Below, piece after piece: positions 33,836 to 45,306 of a stretch of DNA of 64,000 bases (position 1 is its first letter; each line of letters opens with the position of its first letter). A model generated the notes under the pieces. It was not told where the DNA came from. It saw only the letters and a list, made by a program, of their open reading frames with translations, and did no database searches. The stretch spans positions 186,001 to 250,000 of the forward strand of contig CALSTG010000001.1 in NCBI GenBank assembly GCA_943789205.1. Direction: 5' to 3'. The position numbers and the translations under genes are program-made. The DNA is from an uncultured Flavobacteriales bacterium (lineage in GTDB: Bacteria; Bacteroidota; Bacteroidia; Flavobacteriales_D; Crocinitomicaceae).

Positions 33836-34757
33836 GCTGACCACTATGTGTGAAATAAGACTCTAGTACCTTTAAGCAAAGCAAATCCTCCATATCCTTG
33901 TCTTTAAATCGACTTACATGCTCATGTGCATTTTTAATGATAACCTCCGCCTTAGAAATATGCGTGGAATAGTAGTCAATCTTTTCTTCCAAATCACTAT
34001 AATCTGAGGCAATCTCGACGAAATGAACGCCTGGTTCCAAAACACCTTCCATAAACCAAGTCTCACATGTCGGTTTTGGCATAAAACAAAGTGAATTTGA
34101 TGACATGACCCATTTTAAGTTCGTTGCCACGTCATTTCCTTCGGGGCAAAAAATGAATTTATATTCGAGCTGTTCGCTTATGGACATATATGACTTTTGC
34201 CATGGTACTTCTTCACTTGGACTATTTGTTTGACCTACATTACATTTTGGATGATTGTAAAAAAGCTTTACAAATCCCTTTCTCAATGGTAGATAGGCAC
34301 CACCGCGCCAAACGAGTTTGTTCTCTTTTTCGGAGTACTTTTTACCATCGTTTACCCACTGAAAATGACGGTTTTTATTGAGCTTAAATAGAATCGAATT
34401 TGCATTATTAACATTGAGTTTTCTAGCCTTAATGAGCGTTGGCACATGTTTAACTTCTGTATTGTCACCAAAATGATGAACAAATGAAAAATCTTTAGGG
34501 AAGTGATTTAAAAAATCTTTCAAATCAAGATAGTAATCGGTTCCTTTAGTTCTTTTGAAAGCTCCATTTTTTTGTGCTGAATCAGGCAATACAAATGACG
34601 CTTTTTGTTTTATATAATAATCTAATCTCAACCCTAATTCCTTCTTATCGCACTCTGATTCAAAAGCTTTTAAACGCTTATAGTTTCTTTCAAAATATAT
34701 TGCAGGTAGTGCATTATAACTAAATCTTTTGATGTAATAAAATAGCTTAAATGACAT
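33825..34757 (-). CDS. Glycosyltransferase family 90 (CAP10-like / LPS-modifying)
   Basis: KENKLVWRGGAYLPLRKGFV, FIFCPEGNDVATNLKWVMSSNSLCFMPKPTCETWFMEGVLEPGVHFVEI. Confidence 0.85.
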   Translation of the reverse strand: MSFKLFYYIKRFSYNALPAIYFERNYKRLKAFESECDKKELGLRLDYYIKQKASFVLPDSAQKNGAFKRTKGTDYYLDLKDFLNHFPKDFSFVHHFGDNTEVKHVPTLIKARKLNVNNANSILFKLNKNRHFQWVNDGKKYSEKENKLVWRGGAYLPLRKGFVKLFYNHPKCNVGQTNSPSEEVPWQKSYMSISEQLEYKFIFCPEGNDVATNLKWVMSSNSLCFMPKPTCETWFMEGVLEPGVHFVEIASDYSDLEEKIDYYSTHISKAEVIIKNAHEHVSRFKDKDMEDLLCLKVLESYFTHSGQLKV

Positions 34758-34766
34758 GCCGAATGA

Positions 34767-36609
34767 TTAATCTAAGTCATTTACAAAATCAGAGAATACT
34801 TTTTTATGCGATTCTAAATCCATACTGGGAGACAATGCAACGCGGGCAATATAATCCTTGTCACCTTCCTTCGTTGTACCTTGCGTGGAAGTTGCTGGTA
34901 TCGTCCAATAACATCCTTTCAACTGCCCGTAACTGACACAATATTTACTTTCATTTGGAATCTTTTGAATCATATCTTGGATAAGTTTATGATTTAATAC
35001 ACGCTTATAGGCTTCTCTTTCGACATCGCTCTCCCCTTTCGTTGGAAGGTCTAAGGAAAAAACAGATGGCGTGAATCCTTCTTTTGCCAACGCATCCGAG
35101 ACAAAATTTATTTTAGCCTCAGGCAATATTTTCTCAATGAAGCGTACGAATTCGTGGGTGTTTTTGTAAGCGTCTTGGATTCTTTGATTCATTGAAGGCA
35201 ATTGCTTGGCAAGAATTGCGTATTGACCGGACGTCGCCTCGTTGTCACAAAGCGATAAATGCAATTGAATCTTTGACATAAGCGCACTCGCCTCAGTGTT
35301 TGAAACACAATAGCCTGCAGTGCATTTACCACCACTGGGAAACTTGGAGCCGCTTGCATATGAGATTGCTCTAACTGAGGACAACAGCGCTCCGTTCTCC
35401 TAAGAAGTGAATATTTGGACAAAACGTTTGGTCTAAAATAAATACCGGGTCGATAGCCGGTGAACCATTTTTTGTTTTTCGGGGTTTCGACAGGACCTCT
35501 TTTAGCTTTATTAGGTCAGGAACCTCAACCCTCGGGTTGGTAGGTATTTCAGCAATAATAAAAGGGACTGCATCAATATCGGCAATTTCGTTCAGCACGC
35601 TATCAATACTTTGTACCATATCGCTCCCACTATCCACAGGAAGATCAACAACTTCAACATTGTCCAAAATTTCAGCAACGCGTCTCGCTTGATCGTTGGT
35701 TCCGCCATAACAATTAGGTGGTACGATTATTTTAATGGGCTTATCCATATATTGTTCAATAGCATCATCGATAAGACCCATCATAATGGCATATTGAATA
35801 GACAATCCGCTAGACGCTACAATAGGTAAAACCTCAGTATGTGTAATTTCTTTAATTTCCGTCAAGACCTTAAATTTATCAGCATCATTTTGTACTGGCT
35901 TAGAGCTTCTCTTATCGAGCATATCCTCAAGAACAATTAATGTGTTTGCAGGTGTCATCGCTATTGTCTCTCTCCTACGAACATGTTGTATCTCTGAAAT
36001 ATAACTTTCATTTTCTGCTCCAACAACCAAAAGAATACTACCTAATCCAGCTTGATAATTGATAGAAAAATCAACGTTAGACCTTCTGTCAAAGTCATCT
36101 AGCTCGTTTTTATTGGAGAATACAATTGTGGTTCCATCAAATTCAGGAATTTTTGCTTCAAAATCTAATTTTTTGAAAGCACATTGATAGGTGTATACAG
36201 AAGCTATAATAGCTTGGTTAAAATGAGCTGGCATTTCACTATCATAAATGATTTGCGTGGCTTTTCCTTCCAAAGCATTCTTTCTCAAAATTGCCATAAT
36301 AGGAATGGTTTGTGAGGAGAATGCAATCACTCGATCAGCAGCGACATTGTATTTTGTAGCAATTGCCCACTCTAAAATACATGACAATGGATGACCCAAT
36401 CGGATATAATCAAAGGCTGTTGGTAGTTTTTGCAATGACTCATTATGTATGGATTTCGAATTATACAATTCGGAAAATTGATCTATAAATTGCGTTTTAG
36501 CCTTTGATTCGTCATATACATCGAGACGATGAGTGGTTAGATTCAACCAATCTAAAGGCATTGAAACCAAAACATCTTTTAAAAATTTTCTTAACCTTTC
36601 ATCTTTCAT
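34767..36609 (-). CDS. Cys/Met-metabolism-type PLP-dependent enzyme; two ORFs joined across an apparent frameshift at about 35385
   Basis: ORF 35371-36609 ends DPVFILDQTFCPNIHFLGE; ORF 34767-35384 continues SSVRAISYASGSKFPSGGKCTAGYCVSN (PLP lysine region). Confidence 0.75.
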
Positions 36610-36755
36610 ACCGAGCTGTTTTTAAGAGGTTCACAAGATACATCAAATGAAAAAATTAGAAAAGACAAGCTTTAAGAATCCCAATTATTTTTTTTTGTTT
36701 AAACCGTTTTCCCATTCTGAAGACCTGAGAACTTTAGATATGCGCAGAGTGCTAC

Positions 36756-39700
36756 CTACTTAATGAGTGTAATATGACCTGTGAGCTCAAAGGCTCTTTG
36801 ATCGTACCACCTGAAGTTAATTTTCCAGGTGTAGGTGCCGTCTTGTACTGGGCTTCCTTGATAGGTTCCATCCCATCCTTGATTGAGGTCTGTAGTTTCA
36901 AACACACGCTCCCCCCAACGGTTGTAGATGTCCAAATTATAGCGCTTCACATATTCTGGACTAGAGAAAACAGGAAACCAGCTGTCATTTACGATATTCC
37001 CATCGGGCGTGAATGAATTCGGGGCATATAGGAAAGGATCATTAAAAAAGGCAACAAATCCTTGTGTAGAATCCACGCATCCTTCATCGGTAATAGCCAA
37101 TAAGCTGATGTAAAAGGTATCAGCCACATTCGGACTGTATGTATAAACACCAGGTTCAAAGTCCATAAAGTCAAGTGGGGTATCTCCCATGTTCCAAACA
37201 AAGGTATCTCCACCTATAGATTCATTCGAGATATAGGTTGTAGGTAAATCTGGATACAAGACCGTTGGATCAATATTCATGTGCAGCCGTTGGTGTTTGA
37301 TACACCGTTATAAAATCATTGTAGGTCACATCGTTAAAACAACCATTATCGTCATATGCGGTTAATGCCACCGAATAGATCCCCCCCTCTTCGTACACAT
37401 TGAATACATTCTCACACCCTGTGTACGTATTTCCATTTCCAAAATCCCATTCACAGTTCGCCGTAGCATTAGAGGTATTGGTAAACTGCACCACAAATGG
37501 ACTACATCCCGAAAGGGTATCTACATCCAAAGAAATCTGTAGCTCTGGTGGCTCCGCTAAGAAGATATCAATCGAGGTAAAACATCCGAGGGTATCCACG
37601 ATTTGTGCGCTAAAGTCTCCTGTAGCCAATGAGTCAATACTGATTGTGGTATCTCCAGTATTCCACAAGTAGCTGTATGGCGCTGTTCCTCCTGCAGGAA
37701 TTAAGGTCAGGACCCCATCACTGTATTCAAAGCATGAAGGCAGTACTTCATCATAAGTCACCGTAAGTGGCGCATCTGGCTGTGTTACTGTGGCCGTTTG
37801 TTGGTATTCACAGTTGTTGGAATCAATAACGTTCAGCACATAAGCTCCGATGGGTAAAGAATCTATAAAGAGTGTGGTATCCACAATTGGGAAGTCCCAG
37901 CTCCATTGATAAGGCACCGTTCCACCACTAATGTCGGCCAACACATCTCCTGTTGAATCACCAAAACAAGAAACATTCAAGATTGTAAAATCTATAGCAA
38001 TCGGTGCATCAGGCTGTGTGAGTGTTACAGAAAGCGTATCGGAGCATAGCAAAGAGTCTGTCACCAATACCGCATAAGTTCCAAAAGGAATATCCGCTAA
38101 ATCCTCTGTGGCAAAAGCACCACTATTCCAATCAAACACATACCCCGTAGAAGCAGGCGTGCCTCCACTTACTGTTAAGTCCACTTCACCTGTAGCATCT
38201 CCAAAACAAAGGATATCTACCTGTGTGGCACTCAATGCAATTGGAGCCAAGGGCTGGTCAATAAATATACTCAAGGAATCCACACATTGATTGGTATCTG
38301 TGACGATGACCTGATAGGTTCCTGTAATTAGAGAGTCTATATCCTGAAGCGTATCTCCTATATTCCATAGGTAGCTATAACCTGGCGTACCACCTGTAAC
38401 ACTTAAATCAATAGATCCTGTGGTATCTCCAAAACAGAACACATTAATAGAGTCCATACTCAAGGTCAATGGTGCTAGTGGTTCTGTGACTGTTACGGGG
38501 TAAATGGTCACACAGCTATTGCTGTCAGTAATGACAACCTCATAGGTTCCTGCCGTTAAACTATCAATATCCTGAAGCGTATCTGCATTATTCCATAAGT
38601 ATTGATAAGGCGCTGTGGCTTCGCTCACCGTAAGGTCAATCCACCCATCGCTACCAGCAAAGCAATTCACATTTGAAACCGTGTCTTGAACTACGAGAAG
38701 TGTTGGTGATACAATAATCGTATCTATAATAAAGACACAAGCATTAGAATCTGTCACTGTCAAGGTATATGATCCTACTGCAAGACTGTCAATATATGCT
38801 GTTGTTGAGTCGTTAGACCATAGGTAGTCATAAGGAACCGTTCCGCCACTAATTATGGCATCGATACTTCCGAGTGCTTCTCCAAAGCAAATATTATCTG
38901 TCACATCCAAGATACCTGATAAGGGTGCAAGGGGTTGATTGATTGTGGTACTCGTTATAAAGACACAGCTATTGGTATCTGTAACGCTTACAGTATAGGT
39001 CCCCGCAGGCAAAGAATCTACAACGGTAGTTGTGTCTGCAGTTCCTGTATCCCATAAGTAAGTATAGTCTCCAACACCTCCTTGTGCAACGACAGATACC
39101 GTTCCTGTACTGTCGCCAAAACAAAGTACATCTATAGAATCTGCAACTGCAGTAAGTACTGGCGGCTCAGTTACCGTTATTGTAATAGAATCTGTACACA
39201 ACAATGAGTCCGTCACTACAACAGAATAGTCTCCTGCGATAAGACTATCAATAAATAAGGAATCCTCAGTATTCGACCATAGGTAGCTATAAGGTGCTGT
39301 ACCTCCTTGCGCTGTTACTGTTGCCGTACCATTGTTCTCAGAAAAACAAATCACTGGGGTCATCTCCACACTCAATCCCAATGGTGCATTGGGTTGTGTA
39401 AGTGTCATTGTTAAGCTTGTGGTACATCCCTTGAAATCTTGAACAGCTACCGTATAAGTGCCAATAAATAAATCGGTGAGGTCTTCTGTAAGTGCAGCAT
39501 TGCTCCACTCATAGCTATAGCTGCCGTTGCCACCAGTAACGGTGATGTCAATAAAGCCATCATTACCACCAAAACAAGAGATGTTTGAAGAGTCTGCCGT
39601 GACTGAAATCGGAGCTAAAGGTTCATTGATGGTTAAAGTCACTTCTGCTGTGCATAAGTTATCGTCGGTAAGTACTAAAGTATAATCACCTGCAATTAAA

Positions 39701-42700
39701 GAATCTAAATCCTGTGTCGTAGAATCATTTGACCACTGATAGTTATAAGGTGCAACGCCTCCTGCAGGGGTCAAATCAATAACGCCATCATTATCACCAA
39801 AGCAGGTCGCATCTGTAAGGTCAGAACCTAAAACCAAAGCAAGGGGCTCATTGACGATATAGGTATTCGTATCTGTACATAAATTATCATCCGTAATCAC
39901 CAAAGTATAGGTGCCTGCGGGTAGTGAATCAATATCTTCATCAATACTACCATTGTCCCAATCAAAGCTATAAGGAAGCGTTCCGCCCGAAGTGGTGATG
40001 TCAATCACTCCTGTGGAATCACTATTACAGATCACACTTGTAACAACATCTGAGGCTGACAATGCAGCATCTGGTTGATCGACAAAACCTGAGATGAAAC
40101 TTTCACATGTATTGGCATCGGTTACGATTACAAAGTAATTTCCTGTGAGCAAACCTGAAAGGTCTTCACTCGCCTCCGTATTTGACCAATCAAAGCTATA
40201 GGGTGCAGCACCACCTACGACTGTTAAGTCTAGTGCGCCATCTTCACCCTCAAAGCAAGAGACATCTGTCTCTACGATGGAAAGTTCCATGGTATTACTT
40301 GGGTCTAAAATCTCTATACTGATACTGTCTATACATCCATTACCATCTGTTACTTGACCAGTATAAACCCCTGGCACAAGATCAATAATATCTTCTGCAA
40401 TTTCATTATTGTTCCATAAGTAAGTGTAATCAGGAGTTCCTCCGGCAACAGTTAAATCAATGGTGCCTTGGTCTCCTCCAATACACAAGGCATCCGTGTG
40501 CGTCTCGGTAAGAGCTAAAGCACTTAAAGGCTCTGAAAGACTCATTATTCGAGTACTCGTACAACCGTTACTATCTGTTACAATAACATCATAGCTTCCG
40601 GCAGGAATCTCATTCAAATCTTCAGTCACATCACCGTTCGACCATAGATAAGTAAAAGGAGCAACACCTCCATTTACCGTTAAGTCAATAGAACCCGTAG
40701 ACTCACCAAAACACAATACATCCACTTGGGTATGGGTTAACATAATTTCTTCAGGCTCAAAAACAGAATCAGATAAAAAGATAGAACAACCAAGTGTATC
40801 AGAAATCAAAACATTAAACCCTCCGATAATTATATTATCAATCCCTGCTGTCGTGTCTCCAGTATTCCATTGGTAAAAATAAGGCGACGTACCTCCACTA
40901 ACTGTGCTCTGAATTGCACCTGTTGCAGCTCCAAAACAATCTACATCTGTAACTTGTAATGCCGCGAATAAGGAATCCGAAGGCTGGTTAACCGTTTCTG
41001 ATATATCAAAAGTACATGCGTTTGTATCTGTAACTGTTATCGTGTAAGTTCCTATCGCTAATCCCGAAAGGTCTTCTGTTGTATCCGCAGTATTCCATAA
41101 ATAGGTATAAGGTGCCGTTCCTCCGGTCACTGTAGCATCAATTACTCCAGTAGAATCTCCAAAACAAGAAACATCTACAACAGCTAAGGTCACATCCAAA
41201 GGCGCTGCAGGCTCCGTGAGCTCAACCACGATTACTTCTGTACAATTTAAACTATCTGTGACGGTTAGTGTGTATGTTCCTACAGCTAGATTTGTAAGAT
41301 CTTCAGTAGTGACATTGGTATTCCATAAATAGCTATAAGGAGATGTACCTCCTTGAACAGTCACATCTATACTGCCTGTGGTATTTCCAAAGCAATCTAT
41401 ATTGACATGTGTCTCCGTTATACTCACAGGAGCCTCAGGTTCAGTAATTGTACTCGATAGGGTATCAGAACAACCATTAAGGTCTGTAACTGTAACAGTA
41501 TATGAGCCTGCCATTAAGGAATCGGTATCTTCCTCTGTTTCCAGGTTTGACCAATCAAATGAATATGTTGGGACACCACCTACAACCGTTAAATCGATAA
41601 AGCCATCAGCTCCACCGAAACAAGAAACTGCACTTGAATCTGCACTCAGCTCTATTAACGGAGGCTCATTCAAGGTCACAGAGGCGTTAATTTCACAACC
41701 ATTCGTGTCCGTAACCAAAACATTATAGGTGCCCAACAGCCAATGAATCAGCGATATCCGTTGTGTCTCCATTCGACCACAACACCTCATAGGGACTCGT
41801 ACCTCCCGAATAAACAACTTCTGCTAAACCATTACTGTCTGCAAAACAGCTGATATTAAAACCGTTGAAGTCTGTGATGATAATAGCCGATGAGATCAAT
41901 AAGTCAGGTTCCGAAATATTGAATGTATCAGCATTTAAACAAGTAAAAGCGTCTTCTACGTTTAATATATATTCACCAGGTTCTAATCCTCCAATACTAT
42001 CAATAGAAGAAAAGTTCGACCACGAATAGGAAATTGGCTCCGCCCCTATTACATCTGTCGAAATATATCCATTATCGTCCTCAAAACACAGACTGTTTTG
42101 AAGCGCTATTAAATTTATAATAGGCGTTGGATGAATAATAACAGTTTCAAAAGTATCAATCAGACAATCCAAACCATCAAAGGTAATTTGGACATTATAT
42201 ACTCCAGAGTCAGTCAATTCAACATCAGGAATCATAAAAGAAGCATTTGAATCTGTAAATCCATTCGGTCCTGACCAAGAATAATTCGCTAATGCCGAAA
42301 AAGTAGCATCAACATTTAAAGTTTCGGATTCACAGACTGGATCATTATAATCCACACTAGGCGGAGGACAACCTGAAATATTAATTAATAAGGTATTACT
42401 TGCTGTTAGTGGACAACCATTTGCATCTAATAAGTCAGAAGCACCGTCATTACCGTATTCATTCTGTGAAATCTCACCTGTTCCAAAAATATAAGTGACA
42501 TGCTCTAAAGTTGAATCACATTGAAACATCAAACAATCATCCACCACAGTGACTCTAAATTTGACAACCGTACTGTCAGCCCCTTCTGATGATGCAATAA
42601 CCTCACCACCTGTTAACGCATCTGCTCCTGTGCCTATTCTTATCTTAATAGAATTCGTAGCAGCGTCATACTCCGCTTGATCGTCACCAGCAATATCAGT

Positions 42701-43918
42701 TTTGGGTCCTGAATTTGGTCCAAAATCAATAGAAACTGAATTTGCAACATATTGTGTTCGAGGGTCAAGCGTATCAACAATAAAGGTATTTAATGATAAA
42801 TCAGAACCGATATTCTTTCCCACCAGAGTATACTCTAGAATATCTCCGGGTTCAACAATTCCTCCATTCAAGTCGTCTATGTAGACCGATGCCCTTAAAT
42901 CAGGCTCATATATATCTATTGCAGAAGTCAGGACACGACACAAAATATTTTCACCTGAGGTTGAAACACGAACGGTTGCAGAATTCGTGTTATTGCCAAT
43001 GTAATTGAAACTCGAATTATCGGGAATATAAATGGCCGCATCATAGCCCAAATTGTTATTGTATCCTGGATTTCTGTATGGCGTAACCACAGCATCATAG
43101 GATATCGTACTATTAAAGCAATTGTTAACAGGATGTAAGGCATCGGAAATAGCAACAAATGAACCCGAGCCATTAAATGAAAGGCCATCACCGGATGCAC
43201 TTCGGTCTCCTTCGTGAGCTATAATTCCTAATTCAAATGAAACAGGACCCGCAAGTGGTGTATTGAAACCGGAAATAGGAATATCTAGCGTCGTGCCGAC
43301 TCCGATAGCTCCATATCCATCAAATACGGTAAGGTTTCTCATAGATTCATAGATGTTTTTGTAAACTACTACGATAGACCAACCACCAAATACATTAAAA
43401 GCATTTGAACGCGCAACAACATTTGCAATGGTAAATCTTGCTTTAATTCCAGCATTTTGAACAATTCCCGTTATATCTTTAAAGCAATTATAGCTTGGAT
43501 GACTGATACCAGTGATATCAATAGTTTCTTCAGCTGTTATATCTTGGTATGGATCCGAATTAACACTTAGTTTAACTTGATCTCTTTGCGCGTAACCTTG
43601 AGTTCCGGTACTTATTTCACCACTCCAATATAGGCCTGCCCAAAGAATCTCACTGCAATTTTCTAAATCTAAACTATCACTTGTTGACATAAAGGTTGAA
43701 AAATCACTATCTATATCCACATATTGCATGTTTTGGTTATCGTTAGCTCCGTTACCACTCGGTGGCATCTGTGACTGAAGACTCGAACAATTACCACTAC
43801 TACATGAAATGGCCACATTTGACAGAAAACGAATACCACCTTTTTGAGCATTCTGGTAACGTACATCAAAAGGTTCAAATAATTGACTATGCACTGAATT
43901 TGAGTACCCTACGCACAA
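36756..43918 (-). CDS. Giant SprB-like T9SS type B adhesin (N-terminal domain, DUF11-like region, ~20 SprB repeats, PKD-like, CHU_C); split by at least two frameshifts
   Basis: ORFs 41723-43918, 37270-41817 and 36756-37280 are consecutive. Repeats fit CFGDSTGxIDLTVxGGTxPYxYLWxNxDTTEDLxxLxxGTYTVTVTDxxxC. The C-terminus is YAPNSFTPDGNIVNDSWFPV...YNRWGERVFET...GHITLIK. Confidence 0.88.
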
Positions 43919-44137
43919 AGAAGCACAATGAAAAGTAAGGTACTTTTAGACCTGAAGAGAAAATTAAAAATAGTAGTTCAGCAACACAGTTTATATTGTA
44001 AGAATGACACTTACCATCTTAACGACCTTTTCGCAAAGAAGTTGCTAAAATAGTAAAAACGTTTACCAATAAAGAAAGGGAGGTGATTTCACCTATGCAT
44101 TCGCTTATTTAAAGGGGTGTTTTATTTAAGCGTTTAC

Positions 44138-45263
44138 TTATTTTTTTGAAAATCCACCTTTGAAAATGGCTACAGATTCTTTACCAATTCCAACGATAGA
44201 CATCATGTTCAATGGGAATTCGAGTAGCACATGGGTGAAGCTTAAAAAGAATAAAAAAGTCAAGCCCAAACCGTAATCAATTAAATACACAACACATGCT
44301 GAAAGCCAAATTAAAAGAACTGCAATAAAGCGAACTTTTCGGAACCTTATGCCAACGAATTACTTCAGTTTTACTAAACCAATTCAAATAATGATAGAGA
44401 TAAGCAAATGCAATAAATCGCATTAATAATATCCCGGGAGTGCTGTAAAATATCACTGGAAGTGCTTTCTTAGGGTCAACATAAGGCCTGTCATATATAT
44501 CTGTGTAACCAGCTTCTACTGGCATTTCAGCTAGATTAAACTCTTTAAGAATTTGAAAATTCAAATTATAAAACCCTTTACCATCGGCGAAATATGAATC
44601 CTTACCATAAGACGTTATTTCAAAAAATGTAGTATTCGGAACTACATAAATTAATAAAAATGGAACCGCTACAAAACAAGCAACAGATAACAATCCTGTC
44701 TTAGAACGAGATTTCAATGCACCAAACAGCATAAATAAACCAGTAAACAAATAAACGTGAAATAAGGTGGGCAGTAAAGATGTCATAGCGAATGTCGCGT
44801 AATTAGGCTTGAAGACTTCATTACCAAAGGCATTCGTATAATTTGGTGCAAACCAACCATCTATAAAACCAAATAAGACTATAATAAGTACAACCTTTAT
44901 AATAGCGTTTTTAACCAAAATAAAAAGTAAGGAACTAACAAAAGCTAGGAGCATTAGCTTGTCACCCAGATTCAGCTCAAAAAACATTTGCGTAAAACTA
45001 GAATGAAAGTTGTAAGTGCTCGCGATATCACTATAACCAAGTAGACAGCCTACCCCGAGCAATATTAAAAAGTCATATTTACCTGTCGAAAAGTACTTTC
45101 GATCATGTAACCAGCTTATTTCAGTTAAGTAATGTAAGGGACCAAGAAAAGCATATGCAAATAAAAAAACCTCGAAAGGCATTACAAATGCAGCAATCAT
45201 GCTTAATAACATGAGCCCAATGTTAAGAAAGTTAATTTGGTCTTGGCGTTGCGTGCTTAGCAT
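44138..45263 (-). CDS. Polytopic His-rich membrane protein of unknown function; apparent frameshift near 44330
   Basis: ORF 44277-45263 has GPLHYLTEISWLHD, LFHVYLFTGL and YHYLNWFSKTEVIRWHKVPK. Skipping 1 nt continues FIAVLLIWLSACVVYLIDYGLGLTFLFFLSFTHVLLEFPLNMMSIVGIGKESVAIFKGGFSKK-stop at 44138. Confidence 0.7.
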
Positions 45264-45306
45264 ACAATAAAGTTAGATAAAAACATTAATGACAGCACAA
45301 GACTGA

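Noticed and set aside
44083-44096. Short palindrome aggtga-tt-tcacct upstream of the SprB-like gene
   Set aside because: Too short and unsupported by any other copy to be called regulatory.
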